A DNA stretch of 64,000 nucleotides from Cacajao melanocephalus (taxonomy: Eukaryota; Chordata; Mammalia; Primates; Pitheciidae), in assembly GCA_963573385.1 (NCBI GenBank), contig CAUYLG010063139.1:29-64028 (forward strand). The letters are read 5' to 3'. Both the position numbers and the translations under genes were made by a program. The notes beneath the pieces were generated by a model. It was not told where the DNA came from. It was given only the letters and a program-made list of their open reading frames with translations, and did not search any database. Shown in pieces: positions 33,416-46,228 of the stretch; positions within the stretch are counted from its first letter, which is position 1; each line of letters begins with the position of its first letter.

Positions 33416-33544
33416 CCCGTTTACATTGTGGGTAGATTTTAGGGCTGCTGCTGTGCCAAGGGCCATTGCTGCATCTGATCTTTGCTTACCCTCTCTTCTT
33501 GTCTTCTGAATCCTGGGAGCTCCTCTGTCACCTCTCATCATAGC

Positions 33545-33650
33545 TAGACACTTGGGCCACAGATAGCTTAAATAATGTGCCCAAGGTCACTGGCCAGAAA
33601 ACAACAGACTGAATTTGGAAGCTGAACCTGGCCCCTGAGGGCCAGCTGCC
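33545..33650 (-). mobile_element. MIR fossil, minus strand
   Basis: ATAATGTGCCCAAGGTCACTGG is the reverse-complemented MIR core (consensus AACTTGCCCAAGGTCAC), followed by a GAATTTGGAAGCTGAACC stretch in place. Confidence 0.6.
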
Positions 33651-35017
33651 TGGTAGAGGGGAGCAGGGCTGTGAAGGCTTCCTCCTCCACCCAAGCCTGC
33701 AGTATCCCACTTTTATTAAGTCTAATACTTGCAATCTTGCAAGGAACATGATGGAAAACACCCTGGTCAGCCAAGAACAATGACTTGTGTAAGTGGAGCA
33801 CAGTTACTGAGGTTGCCCTCCATTTTTTAGCGTAATGCCACATTCTAGAAGTACAGAGCTGGTCAAAGCAAGTTTCAATAAGTTATCATCTAGTGGAAAT
33901 AAAATCTATACATAAGTGATCATAGTATAATATAGAAAATCATAATTTTCCTGAGTCACCCACAGATCACTTTTGAAGTCCCATTTCTGAAATACTGGCA
34001 CAACAAGGTGGGATTACTTGGTACTTTGTAGCGTTATTCTAGTGATCCGAAATAGAAATAAACTACTCTGGTCTCAATTAAGAATGCCTCACAATTGTTC
34101 AACCTGTTTAAACCAGAAACGTATCCTTAGTGCAAAAAAAAAAAAAAATCCTATTTTCTCCGGAGATGCAAGTTTTCGACTGTGACTTGCTTTGTTCTAA
34201 AAATGCCCCCTATAGAGGTTTAAGTTCCCTCAGTTGCAAAGGGCTTCAAAACGTCATGGAGCTTCTGCTTCCCTGAAGCCCTTTTTCCTTTATCCAGTGC
34301 TGATGCTGTGAGGCCTCAGAGGGAACTAACCGAGTCAGATGTCTGGAAGGTGCGTGAAGCATGGAGCCTGACGAGCCCCGCTTCTGAAACTCAGGCTGAA
34401 GGTGGACAAAGTACTGGGAAGTGCAGCTCCTCAGATGCTTTCAAACAATCCAAGTGCTTTTCCCCATCACTGAATTCCCACAGTATTCCCAGCAATAGAA
34501 TTGAGGCCTTATGTGTAGAAGGAACGCATTTGATTATTAACCATATTCCCAGAGTCATGGTAAATTGTGTTTCCAGGTTTCAATGCCTGCTGGACAGATC
34601 TCCCCCGATGCGCTGGTGATAGAATTTCTGGGGTGATCTGGGGACCTCCTCCCTGCACTCAGAGGCTGGTGAAGATAGCACTTTCTGACTGGACACTTAC
34701 TGTCACAGCAGCGTTTCAACACCATGTTCCTTCTCTACAGAGAGACATAGATGTTTGGGAATAATGTGGGGGGCTGCAGCATGCTGCCCAGAGTGAGAGC
34801 AGGTGCTGAGATGCCAGATCCTCTCTGCCACTTGTGATGATGGCATCCAGGATTCATCATGGCCTTTCAATGTCCACGTCCACCTGTGGTCTTCTGGTGT
34901 GCACACTGCCTGCAGGCCCCCATTGGAGTCTACACTGCACCTGCCTCAGAGGCATCTCAGGGCCACCCACGGATGTTTGGTAGACAGCCCTTAGAAGCAT
35001 AAAACTGTTTCTGTTTC
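33651..35017. other. Gene-free stretch
   Basis: Contains a 15-A run at 34134-34148. No repeat family or gene was recognised. Confidence 0.4.
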
Positions 35018-35189
35018 TGTGCATCCGTGTATCTACATGTGTGTGTTTATATGTGTATATCTGTGTGTTTTTGTTTCAGTGTGTGTGCATGTGTGTCTGT
35101 GTTTTGTGTATACGTGTGTGTGCACGTGCATATGTGTGTGTGCCTGTGTAATGTGTGTGTGTGTGTGTGTGCATGTGCGCGCATGTGCT
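35018..35189. repeat. Degenerate TG-rich microsatellite
   Basis: GT repeats with AT and GC interruptions, ending in GTGCATGTGCGCGCATGTG, a purine-pyrimidine alternating run. Confidence 0.9.
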
Positions 35190-36005
35190 GATCATCGTGT
35201 TTATGGAGAAATTGAGCACAGTCCCTTTGAGAAATGGGAAGCTGGTCAAGATGACATCTCAGGTTTTCTATTAATTCTGATTCAGTCTTCTGAGATTTAC
35301 AGAGAAGCAAAGTACAATAGGTACAGGTGATGATGACAGTCTGGTTATTCAGGCATGTGCAAAATGTTCATCAGTGTTCTCATTTGCAAAATCACAGAAC
35401 TTACGATTATTTTTTCTTTGCTTTGGATATACATATACAAAATGCCATAAGGAAATTCATGTACCAAAAGCTAAAATAGTCTAAATAGCCAATTAGTTTT
35501 TAAATACATTCATTGGTCAGGCTGCTCATTTTTCTTCTTCTTTAAAATATTCAGTTTACTATTCAACAGAAAATGAGTTGGGGAAAATAACAAACGTTAA
35601 AACCAGCTGTTTGGATGTCTCTGCTAATGTCCAGCTCAAGAAAGGAAAAACAGGCTAAGGAACAAGTTTTGTTTGTTGTTTTGATGATGTCTTCTGGTGA
35701 TTAAATTTACAGTAGGAGGCCTTCATGGCAGAAATTTTTTTTTTTTTTCAAAAAATGTCTTTCCTGTGTTATTTATAATAGCACATGTTTTTCTGGAATA
35801 GATTTTTGGGGAGGAGAAGTTAATAGTATTTCAGCACAAAATGGCAGGAGTTTGGGGTGGTGGGCAGGAGGCCCTTGAGACGGTGGCGCTGGGAGACTGG
35901 GGAAGGCGCCCACCACCAGGCTGCGGATCTCAGGGGTGTCTGAAGAGCAAGAGCGGGAGTGGGGCCCTCCGAGCAGCATAGCCACACACCCGACCATGGT
36001 ACCAG
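35190..36005. other. Gene-free stretch
   Basis: Contains a T run at about 35737-35749. No gene or repeat family was recognised. Confidence 0.4.
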
Positions 36006-36148
36006 AATCAGAGGAGCAGAATCAAGGGCACCGGATTCACAGGAGGCGGGAATCGCAAGGTGCCGGTGTCACAGGAGGCCGGAATCACAGGGCGCCGGCA
36101 TCACAGGGCGCCGGAACCACAGGATGCAGGATCCACAGGACGCGGGAA
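36006..36148. repeat. Minisatellite, 16 bp unit, 7 clear copies
   Basis: Seven contiguous 16-bp units from 36037 to 36148 with the pattern CACAGGRNGCCGGAAT, plus one or two degenerate copies to the left. They carry several CG dinucleotides. Because 16 is not a multiple of 3, each reading frame shifts from unit to unit, so the overlapping open frames here are not evidence of coding. Confidence 0.92.
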
Positions 36149-36653
36149 TCATCCTTCTCCAAAAGTCACAGACACAGGGGAAACATGTCAGAATTCTCTG
36201 AGTTACGCATTTCATACAGTGGCAAATAATTTGTATGTAGTCTTTGCAGTAAATGTTGTCCAATGACTATCTACCCTCTCTCAATAATTTGGGCTCGGTT
36301 CAACACACACAAAACGCTTTTCACCGAGCTTTGACGGAAATGAGGCTTCGCTGGGACGCCGCCTTGGCTGTGGGGGAGGCGCCCGATTCAAGGAGCCAGC
36401 AGGGGAGGCGGCGCCCGCGGCTGGGCCACGGTTTTCAGGAATTTGTCCTTCTTCGGCAAAGGAAAACACTGCTTCCCGCTACGCATATGGACTAGGAGAT
36501 GCTGGCGACATTACAGACATGCTGCAACCCGCATGCTGAACCTAGAACTTCATGTTGGTTTTCAGTCAACGCGTGAAAGACACAGTCGGTGCCAGTGGAG
36601 GCCCCAGGAGCACGCGCGTAAAAGCTGCGCCCGGACCCTCAGATCCCATAGCT

Positions 36654-36752
36654 GCAGCCTTGGGTCTAGCACCGAGACCTGACCCACCAGATCAAACCAG
36701 AGCAGCAGCCCTCGGTCCAGCACTGAGACATGCCCCACCAGATTCCCGCGGG
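36654..36752. repeat. 51-bp tandem duplication
   Basis: Two copies offset by 51 bp share GCAGCC, GGTCYAGCAC, GAGAC and CCCACCAGAT. The surroundings (36340-36800) are GC- and CG-rich. Confidence 0.8.
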
Positions 36753-37264
36753 TGCCAGGGTGCTGTGGCGGCCACAACTTCCATGGAACGCCACCTGGAA
36801 AAGGGAGGAGAGGACACATGAGGTCAGAAACGCTGCCGTAAACACTTACAATGAAAATAACGTAACAAATAAGCCAAAGGTAAAATGTGAAAGAAACCTA
36901 ACAGGCCTGCAAAAGTGGCTGCCTGACATCATTGAATCATAAAACCTTCTTGGTGTGAAAGACTCTGTTACCATTTTGCAATAGGGCAGCACCAGGTCCC
37001 TGGGCACACACCCTGCCTGATAAACACACCAGCATTTGCCACCACGAGTCACCTAATTGATGTGGGCCCAGGATAAGACCAGTTCTAAATTGTCAGAATG
37101 CTTTTTTAATTCTCTAAAATGTGTCTCTATCATTTATATGCCTTAGTCTTGCCTGTTCTTTTATATATATTACAAGTTTTTTCCTACCATCCTGCACTCA
37201 ATTCAGAACAGAAATTGATGAACTGGAAGAGTGACGGGTGGTAGAACTCCCTGGCACGTTCCCT
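36753..37264. other. Gene-free stretch
   Basis: Nothing recognised. Confidence 0.4.
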
Positions 37265-37370
37265 CTCCTGCCTCCCTCCCTCCCTCCTTCCCTTCCTTTC
37301 TTCCTCCCTTCCTTCATTCCTTTGTTCTTTTCTTACTCCCTTTATGCCGTCCCTTATTTCTTTCATTGTT
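37265..37370. repeat. TTCC/CCCT pyrimidine tract
   Basis: Degenerate CCTT and CCTCC tetra/pentamers on the plus strand form an almost pure pyrimidine run, a candidate triplex-forming tract. Confidence 0.88.
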
Positions 37371-40300
37371 ATCTGAACATATTTAATTGGATTTTCATGG
37401 CATTCAGTGAAACATAATTGTACTATAAGGGTTTTGCTGAAATGGTGAAGCCCTATCCTTATCTAGGACAATCTGGCGATTAAGCCACGAAGTGAATTAA
37501 TTCTTGCATTCATTGAATTATTTAGCAAGCATTTGATCCTATTCCTTTCTTGTCATGGTGCTGGGATGTAGATATGAGGCTGAGAGCCCCTGACAGAGCC
37601 CTTCCAAAGGAGGCTGTGCCCATCGGCTGTTCTGCAGGCCTCTGGGATTGTCACCAGGGATGGGTGCCTCACTTTCTTCCTGGCTGTAAATCTTCAGTTA
37701 AATTTTCTCTTCAGAACTTTCAGTGTCTCTCTTTTTCAACTCCTTGCACATTCATATGCCTCTCATGACTTTCTTAGAAATATTGGAATTTTTTTTCTTT
37801 CTTCACAAATGCTATGTTTTTATCCTTTATTCCCAAGAAGACTCCTGTGTAGAAAAATAACAATCATCCTGCCTCTAGAGACAAAAGATTTAGGTTTGAG
37901 TAATGCCTCCTTATCACTGGGCACCCCTGGGAGTCACAACTTCCAAGCCAGCTTCTTCTATTAAATATTTGTGGAAGACTCTACCTTGTACAATTCTTAT
38001 AAAGAACCATTAAAATAATACTCAGAGCATTATTACAATCAATTTATAAGTTTTATCATTATTCTATTCATATTGACCTGGAACTTTCATCTTTATCTTT
38101 TTCATCTTTAAATCTTCAAATTATTTTCAGTTCAAAATGTCATATTTTTCATGAAGTAACCTAAAAAAATCACCAAATGAAAATCACATCAACCTAATTG
38201 GAAGTGTCATGGCACCTTGCTGCTCACTTAAGAGAGTCAGTTCTGCTCCTGAGATAATTATACTGGGGCCAGCCTGGTTTCTGGTGTCAGGCAGCAGTCC
38301 TGAAACTTGCCCAGGCCACTTCTGTTGTAGACTTCACAAAGGGTGCCCACCAATCGCACAGGCAGGTAAATGCAGGCCTGGAGTTTGAGCCATGAGTTTC
38401 CTCCTGGCCCTCCCTTTACTGTAAGTAGTTTTCTACAGTCAGTTTTTGAGAAAAATGACATTTTTAGATGTAGGCAGTTTTAGACCATTTTCAAACTTTA
38501 GCACAGCTTTATTTATGCACACTGCCTATTCTCTAACGTAGAATTATCACATGGAATCTTTAGTAGGCTCCACCTCCCTAACAATGCTGTTTTCTACGGC
38601 ATGCTAAAGATACTTAGTTGTATATTTTCCCACAATTTCCATACAAGAAGTCATAATTAAAATGCTGAAACAACTTTTGAAATTAAATCTTTGTAATTCC
38701 TTATGGTATATAATGAAAGATGTTCTGTGTAGTTGCAAAAATAATTCAATTAGGAATAAAAGAATTTAGAAACATTCATGTCCTTATGGCAGGTGGCATT
38801 GTCAGCTGCTCCCGGGGTCAGCCCCGCCACCATGCTCTGCTTTGACCTAAGTCTCAGCTTCCTCCGAGGGGATGGTAAGACCCCAGGGTGCACAGCCTCT
38901 CTGCCTTTTCCCAGCATTGAGGTCAGAGCTTGACCTGTAACAGGTCCTCATTAAACATTTGCAAAGCGAACGTCACCCTAATCCTTTGGAGCAGTAACCA
39001 CACCAGCATAAATGACTGCCTGGCATGGAGGAGCACATTTCGGAGAGAAGTTGCGTTTTGTTTTGTTTAACAGTGAAAAGATCAAAATACCTTTTCTTGG
39101 CCATTAACTCATTTTGGTTAAAAACATAAGACTCCACCTCAGCCCTGTGGATTCTGCCACTTTTTTTGTGGGCATTTTTCTTTCTTTGTTCTTTGCCTGT
39201 TTTGTTATGTGCTGGTCTCAGTTTTCTGTCTCAGTTCTCACAGGCTTCATATGATCCTTCTTTAAAAATGGCAATGATAAATCAGTTGTTGAGACTCAGT
39301 TTTGCTCTAAGGAAGGGCACATTGTCCACATTCTGCATGCTGTATTTGTTGGGAAATTGGAAAATTTCCAGTGCAATTAGAATTAGGATATGCTTCAAAG
39401 GTCTTGACTCTCTCAAAAACTCTCCAATTTTTCGTCCCCTTGGAATAGTTGAGATGCCCTATGGCCAATGTCCATATGACAATGTTAACCCCAGAAAATT
39501 AGAAAAGCGGCTAAAAGGAATTCCCATGGGGCCCGGATGGAGAACCACATGGCTTTCCAAATCAAAGCCTAGAAGCACCATCTTTGCTGGAGATCTGGTG
39601 ATGAGTGTCAGCATAGCCAGGCAGCCTGGGAATGTTAAGAACTGAAAGCTGGGGCTCTTGCAAAGGGGTGATGTCTGCAGTTTAAGTTCAGAGTAAGCCA
39701 GCCTTCCAGCTTTCCTGGAAGCCCAAGGCAGTAGGGAAAGCATATTTGGATACATCAAAAAATAATTGACTATTGAATAGTATGGAGTTTATTGCCTTTA
39801 TCCGTCATAACAAACTTTTGGGGGCTGGTGATGTTGGAGAAGAAAGGATGCTTCCAGCGTGGCTGCTGCAATCACGGAAGACATCGAAGAGAGACAGATG
39901 CAGCCTCCAGGGAGATGGCGTGCTGAAGGAAGCAGACAGGAGAGAGGTTCTCTGTTGGGCCAGCGGTCACATGTCCTCCTCTGAGCCGAGAACATCTCTT
40001 CAATTCTTCTCCCAGATAGCATGGAATTCTACTGGTGCTTCCATAATATGTTGGGTAATCTTAATGGGTGTTCCACTTGAAGAGGGTATCTACAATTCAT
40101 ATGTTATTGGTCAGTTAAACACCCAAGTGAAGTGATGATTTTCTCCATATTACTGTCTTTTAATCTAAGTCCTGAAAACCTGTATTCTATTTCTTTATTA
40201 TTAGACTATGATCATTTCTTAGGAAAAAAATAACTTTATTTTGTCAATTTGATGTTTTTCTTTGATACTTTTGCTAGTTCATTGCAGCAAAGAACACCAA

Positions 40301-40645
40301 CGGGCAATCTGGTAACCATGCAGAATCAGGGCAAGGCCTGACACACCTGAAAGTAACTGAGGCCTATGGCTTGGTTAGGGCCAGAAACAGAGAACGGAGG
40401 TAGAGGGATTTGTTTTATTCCCGTTGACCCAAGGCAGGGAGGGACATCCTAACCTAGAAAAGGTTGGAACTGCATAGGTCTTCCCATGATTCCTGTCTGC
40501 TTTGCAAGCACAAAGCAAACATATCTTTCCAAAAAAGAGTTTTGATTGTGGAATCTTGGAATCTTACCATTAGAAGGGACAGCATGGACAACCCATCTCA
40601 CAATGCAGTGGAGTACGTCAGTGAAGTGACTTAACTCTTCTGGCT
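37371..40645. other. Long gene-free stretch
   Basis: AT-rich DNA without recognised repeats. It includes a 159-residue plus-strand open frame at 39166-39645 with a hydrophobic start but no known domain. See the rejected list. Confidence 0.4.
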
Positions 40646-40790
40646 CAGAGTGTCTCAAAATAGGACCCTCAATCAACATGCTTAAAGACCTCCTGGGGTC
40701 TTGTTGAAATGCACATCCTCTGCCCCCACTCCAGTTTCCTGGGCTGAAAACCTGACCACCTGCTTCTTAACGCAGATTTCCAGGAAAATC
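40646..40790 (-). mobile_element. MER5A-type fossil, minus strand
   Basis: GTGTCTCAAAATAGGACC, GGGTCTTGTTGAAATGCACAT and TTCTTAACGCAGATTTCC follow the MER5A reverse complement with heavy divergence. Confidence 0.55.
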
Positions 40791-42713
40791 CTACGCACCC
40801 TGGATGGAGCCAGTCAAGCCATTTCACTGTGCATGGCTCTCAGAATGTACTTTGTTGCTGTGAACTGAAGTCTGTGGTCCTAAGAATTTCCATCGTTAGC
40901 TCTCGTTCTGCCCTTTGAGTCTGCCTAGGATAAGTCTTGCCTTGTGTTGGAATCTGCTTGCTGCAGAGATGCAACCCCATGCGGTTAGCAGTCAGGGTGC
41001 ATGCAGAGGAGCATAACTGAGAGGGCTCAATGCAGGGGACAGGCAGAGTTATGGGGGAACTCAAAGAGGCCCCAAGCGGTGGCAAGACACTCCAGCATTA
41101 CAGACAGTGGAAGAAGTCACCACCCTCATCAGAAGGGATAGGAAGGGACGTGGGGCACAGTCGCAGCCTGGTGAGAGCTGCCCTAGGCAAGGCCTCAGAC
41201 GCTGTACAATTTTTGGCATGACTGAAGAGGGGAAGGCAAAAACCCTCCTCAGCCTCAATTTCTCCCCACACTGATTTCTTGCTAGGGCTCCTTATTGGGA
41301 ACCCGGTTCTCAAGCTTGGAAGCCAAGGAGCAAAGGGGCCCAGTGGGTTCATTGACCAGGGGCAAAGAGCAGAGACAATAAGGTGGGCACAGACCTGGGT
41401 TCACACAGGGAGTCCCAGGTCCTGAAGCCCACATGATCCATGTGCTCTATATCTCAGGAGTTGCCAGGAAGATGACCCTCCCTCCCAAAGCCATCCTGGT
41501 TGTCCCCTGTGCACAAGACCTCGTCCTGTGCTCCATAACTACGGTTTGATTTTGTTTCAGCATCTTTTCTACCTTAAATACATTGGTTTTCATTGAACTC
41601 ATGTACCCATTTTTTCCTGTGTTACATGACTGTATATTTTCAGGCCAGGTGTCCTTTTTTATTTATATTCTTAGTATCTTGTGGATATTAAGTGATTAGA
41701 TCTATTGAATGTGTGTGTAATGAATAAAATCGAATCAGCTCAGTTACTCCAAGTTCAGCTGATGATGGAGCAAATGTGGATTTCCTGACGAATCTGATGT
41801 GAAGATTCAATTAAACTAAAAAGATTTCTACAATATAAAGAAGAGATGCATAAGAATCCCCTTAATAGTTTTCCAATTAAGCAAAGAGATTATTTATAGG
41901 AGGATTTCCAGTTGTTCTCTCTCTGCAACTGTGAAAGGACAAGGAATCATGACTTCTTTTGTCTCCACCCATCCACAGAGTTGTATAGCCAACACGCTTT
42001 GAGACTTCAGGGCTGCAGAGAGCAACAAGTACTCTCGGGACCTCAAGGGGCCATACAGATGCTGCCAAGGACACAGGAAGGAGGCAGGTGTGGGGTGGGG
42101 ACCTGAAGCGGGAACTGTTTTTGGGGAAAGCAGTCGCAGCAAGAATACAGACTGTCACGACAATCCAGCCCTGAGGTGCGCCTCCAGGTGGGGCTTTGGC
42201 ACCTATTTGGCACCTATGAGAATTCTGGGGGAAACGTTTGTCCTCCAATTATTGTCTTAAAGAATTTCAACTGAGACACAGATTTCTGCCATAAGGCCTG
42301 GCCCAGGGGGATGCCCAGGGTGGCAGGGAGGGTTCTGTCGTCGTAACTTCCACTTGCCCCTGTGAAGCCTTCACGGTGGGCAGGCACCTCAGGCAAACAC
42401 TTCATCTGTGCTTTGCAAACACACCTCAGTCAAGTGCCATGGGCGCTGGCATCCATGCCTCACCATCCTGAGGCTGCTACTGACCAAAGGCCAGAATGGG
42501 CAACAGGGAAAGATCACAGACACTGTTAATGGAATTTTTAAGAACATGGACTTTGGCATGACCTAGTGGAATGGAGTTTCTTTTTCTAGGGAAGACCAAT
42601 GGTCTTCTGTTGTTTCTTTTAGGCTTCATTAGTCATGAAGGAGTCCTTATCTAAATAAAAAGGAAGCATTTAGAATTTGTGACTCTTGTGGGTCCAGAGT
42701 TGATGTGTTTAAA
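40791..42713. other. Gene-free stretch
   Basis: No repeat family or coding signal was recognised. Open frames reach 123 residues (41877-42248, minus) without features. Confidence 0.4.
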
Positions 42714-43812
42714 AGTCCTGTGGTCCTTTGGCCTTGTGGTTCCAATGGTCCATGTGATTTATGTGGTCCTGTGGCTTACGTGGTCCTTTGGTCTATGTGT
42801 TCCATGTGACTTATGTGGTCCTGTGATTCTGTGGTCCATGTGGTTTATGTAGTGCTATGATCCTGTGATCCATGTGGTCCCTTTATCTGTGTGGTCCATG
42901 TGGTGCCATAATTTCTGTGATTACTGCAATTGATGTGGTCCTGTGTCTAGTGGTCTATGTGGTCCTAGGGTTCATGTTGCCTATGTGGTCCTAGGGTCCT
43001 CATGGTCCATGTGTTCCTGTGGTCTTGGAGTCCCTGGGATCCTATTGTCCATGGGGTCCTGTGGTCCTTGTGATCCACCAGTTCTGTGATCCTGTGGTCT
43101 ATGTGGTCCTATGGTCTGTGTGGTCCTATGATTCTGTGGTCCTGGGGTCCTGTGATTCTGTGGTCCTGTGGTTGATGTGGTCCTGCAGTCTGTGTGGTCC
43201 ATGTGGTGCTGTGATTCCTGTGGTTGATGTGGTCCTTTGTTTGGTGGTCCATGTGGTTCATGTGGTCCTGGGATTCCTAGGGTCCTATTGCCCACATGGT
43301 CCTGTGGTCCATGTGGCCAGTGTGGTCCTGGGTCTATGTGGTCCATGTGGTCCATGTGGCTCTTGGGTCCTGTGATCCATGTGGTCCTAGGGTTCCTGTG
43401 GTTCTATTATCCATGTGGTCCTGTGTTCTGTGGCCCATGTGCTTTGGAGGTTTGCATGGTCCCTGTAGTCCTTGGGCCCTGGTGTCCTGAGATACATGTG
43501 TTCCTCGGATTTTGGGTTCCTTGTTTCGTCAAGGACTATGTTCCTGGGGTTTTTGCATCCTAAGGTTCATAAGGTCCTGTGGTCTTGTGATCTTCATGTT
43601 TTGTGGTCCATGTATTCCTGTATCTTGTGATCATGGGGTTCGTGTGGTCCTTGGGTCCTCATATCCTGAGGTTCGTGGGGTCCTGTGGTCTCATTATCTA
43701 TATATTTTGTGGTCCATGAGTTCCTGTGTCTTGTGGTCATGTGATCCACATGGTCTCTATGGTCCTTGGGTCCTTGTATCCTGAGTTGCATGGGATCCTG
43801 TGGGCCTGTGAC
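42714..43812. repeat. Large degenerate minisatellite built on a 9-bp unit
   Basis: About 1.1 kb of TGGTCCATG and TGGTCCTGT-type 9-mers, with longer irregular blocks containing GGGTCCT, GATCC and GATTCC. Because the base unit is a multiple of three, open frames arise on both strands (43019-43375 and 43237-43563 plus, 42981-43355 minus). These encode only low-complexity sequence. Confidence 0.93.
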
Positions 43813-44739
43813 GGAATTCAATACCAAAACAACAAAGCAGGGTAGATATGAGTCCATGGTGTTCCCTTTGGGCTATAAGCCTTTTGTAGGCAGTGTGCTA
43901 AGGTTTCTGCTGTGGGTCAGGAAGCTCCTGCGAATAGTCCTGAATAGTCGCTGTTGTTTGCAAGAACAGAGGGAATGTTTCGCATGACTCATTGTGCTTC
44001 AATGTCTGTGTTTCACTTTGGTTGTTTCTCCTGCAGTCTGAGAAGTTCCTCAAGCCAGATTTTCCTCATTTCTTTAAAAAGAGATTAATTATCCTTAATT
44101 ACCCTTGACTCCAAGTTGTAGATGAAGCAGCTTGGATCCTTTTATGAGTGTAATCGTGCTTTATGCTTTTAAAAGCAATTTTTTGAAGTTAAAAAAATTT
44201 AAAGTTAGTAGTAGTTCAGCCTGGATAACAACGATGCCCCATCTGTCATTCTCAACAAGTGATGAGGCCAAATTTATAATTTAGTTTCTAAAGTCTAATA
44301 ATCACCAAATGTTCAACCAGAACCCCTTGGCTGCTCCCCTTACAGCAGAGACATGCAAATACAATTCAACAGAAAATATAAAGGGTTTCCATATTGCCAT
44401 AACAAAAATCAACTTGTCCTGTTTTTATTCTCAAGAAAGAGTTCTCCCACATGTCACACAATTCACTTTCCTCACATCCTAAACCTCTTTCAAACATATA
44501 CATCTGCATGTCTACATGCAAACAGACATAAAAACATATACACACATTATGAGTAGAGATAAGTAAATTAATGCTAGAATATATGTTATTCCTCTTGAAG
44601 GTGTAGTAATACTACTAATAGCTATATTAGTGATTGGTGGGGAGATAAGTGTGATATAAGTTAGTCTGGAGAAAAGCTGAGATGCCTTCATTTGTTGCCA
44701 TTTAGGTTTTTAAACATTCATAGACTGTGTTTTCAGAGC
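43813..44739. other. Gene-free stretch
   Basis: AT-rich, nothing recognised. Confidence 0.4.
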
Positions 44740-45898
44740 AGTGGGCTGTTCACAGAAAACTGAGCAGAAAGTAGAGAGCTGCTACATATCATCTGTAACC
44801 TCTGCCTTACATACAGTTTCTTCTATCATTAACATCTGACATCAGTGGCAAATTTATCATAGTTAGATGAATCAATACTAACACATTATTATTAAATAAT
44901 GTTCACAGTTTGTATTAGAGTTCATCATTCTGTAGTGTAGTTCTGAGTTTTGACAAATGCATAATGTCATTTATCCACCATTATAGCATCATACAGAATA
45001 GTTCCTCTGCCCTAAAATATCCCTTTCACTTGTCCCTTCTCTAATATGCTTACATTATATAGATCTGAAATTCAGAATTATGTACCTTCTTTTTCTATGA
45101 AGAACTTTTAACATTTTTCAAAGTGCAGATCTGCTGGCCAAAAATTTCATCAATATTTGTTTGCCTGAGAAAGTCTTTATTTCTCCTTCATTTTTGAAGG
45201 ATAATTTCACTGGCCAGAATTCTAGGTTGATAAGTATTTTTTTTCTTTTGACATTTTAAATATCATCCTTCACCCTCTTCTTGTTCGTGTGTCTTGTGAA
45301 GAGAAGTCTGGTACTGTCCTTCTCCTGCTCCTCTCCAGGTTAGGTAGATTTCTCCCCTCTGGATCCTTTCAAGGCTTTGTCTTTGGCTTTCTGAAATTTG
45401 ATTGTGATATACTTGGGTTTAGTTTTTTGGTATTTATCCTCCTTGGTGGTCTCTGAGCTTCCTATATTGGTGGTTTGGTATCTGCCATTAAGTTTGGAAA
45501 ATTTTCAGCCAACCATTATTACTTCAAATATTTTTTCTGTTCAATTATCTCTCTCTTCCCCTTCTGGTATTCCTGTTATGCATATGTTACAGCTTTTTAA
45601 ACTGTCCAATAGCTCTTAAACATTCTGTTGTTTTTATTTTTCTTTTTTCCTTGCTTTTCAGTTTGGGAAGTTTTTATTGATTCCTTAAGTGAACTGATTC
45701 TTTCACTGGCCATGTCCAGTCTACTGATGAGCCCATCAAAGGCATTTTTTATTTCTGTTATACTATTTTTAATTTCTAGCATTTCCTTTTGATTCCTGCT
45801 TTGAGTTGCTATTCCTCTGGTTATGTCACCTGTCCATTCTTACATTTTCCATTCCACTTTTTCCATTAGAGTTCTTAGCATATTAATTATAATTGTTT
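44740..45898 (-). mobile_element. HAL1/L1M-type LINE fossil, minus strand
   Basis: Reverse-complement landmarks are an ORF1-like coiled-coil stretch at 45597-45782 (heptad-like Ile, Ser and Glu pattern), then GAAGGAGAAATAAAGACTTTC and GCAGATCTGCACTTTG. A 3' part (44800-45060) contains TGACAAATGCATAATGTCAT and CATCATACAGAATAGTT on the plus strand. The lack of an ORF2 reverse transcriptase between them fits a half-L1 (HAL1). Confidence 0.65.
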
Positions 45899-45913
45899 TA
45901 AATTCCTAATTTG

Positions 45914-46213
45914 GTGGATGGGTGCAGTAGTTCATGCCTGTAACCCTAGCACTTTGGGAGGCTGAGGCAGTGAGATCACCAGAGGTCAGGAGTTCGAGAC
46001 CAGCTTGGCCAACATGGTGGAACCCTGTCTCTACTAAAATACAAAAGAATTAGCAAGGCATACTGGTGTGTTCCTGTAATCCCAGCTACTCAGGAGGCTA
46101 AAGCAAGAGAATCGCTTGAACTCGGGAGGCTGAGGCAAGAGAATCACTTGAACACAGGTGGTAGAGGCTGCAGTGAGCCTAGGTGACAGAGTGGGCTCTG
46201 TCTCAAAAAATAA
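45914..46213 (+). mobile_element. Alu with an internal 32-bp duplication
   Basis: Alu landmarks run from GCACTTTGGGAGGCTGAGGC to CCCAGCTACTCAGGAGG. A 32-bp piece with GCAAGAGAATCRCTTGAAC occurs twice in tandem (from about 46094 and about 46126), and the usual CACTGCACTCCAGCC block is missing. Near-identical 15-bp repeats (TAAATTCCTMATTTG) at 45899-45913 and 46214-46228 are the target duplication. Confidence 0.93.
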
Positions 46214-46228
46214 TAAATTCCTCATTTG

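Noticed and set aside
39166..39645. 159-residue plus-strand frame with a hydrophobic N-terminus
   Set aside because: A signal-peptide-like start is common in T-rich DNA. I see no known family, CpG promoter or splice signals nearby. Conservation would be needed.
42981..43355. Pro/His/Gly-rich minus-strand frame that looks like a structural protein
   Set aside because: Translation of the 9-bp-based minisatellite; the opposite strand is open too.
45597..45782. Coiled-coil minus-strand frame
   Set aside because: Matches an ORF1-type stretch of a HAL1/L1 fossil; no independent gene.
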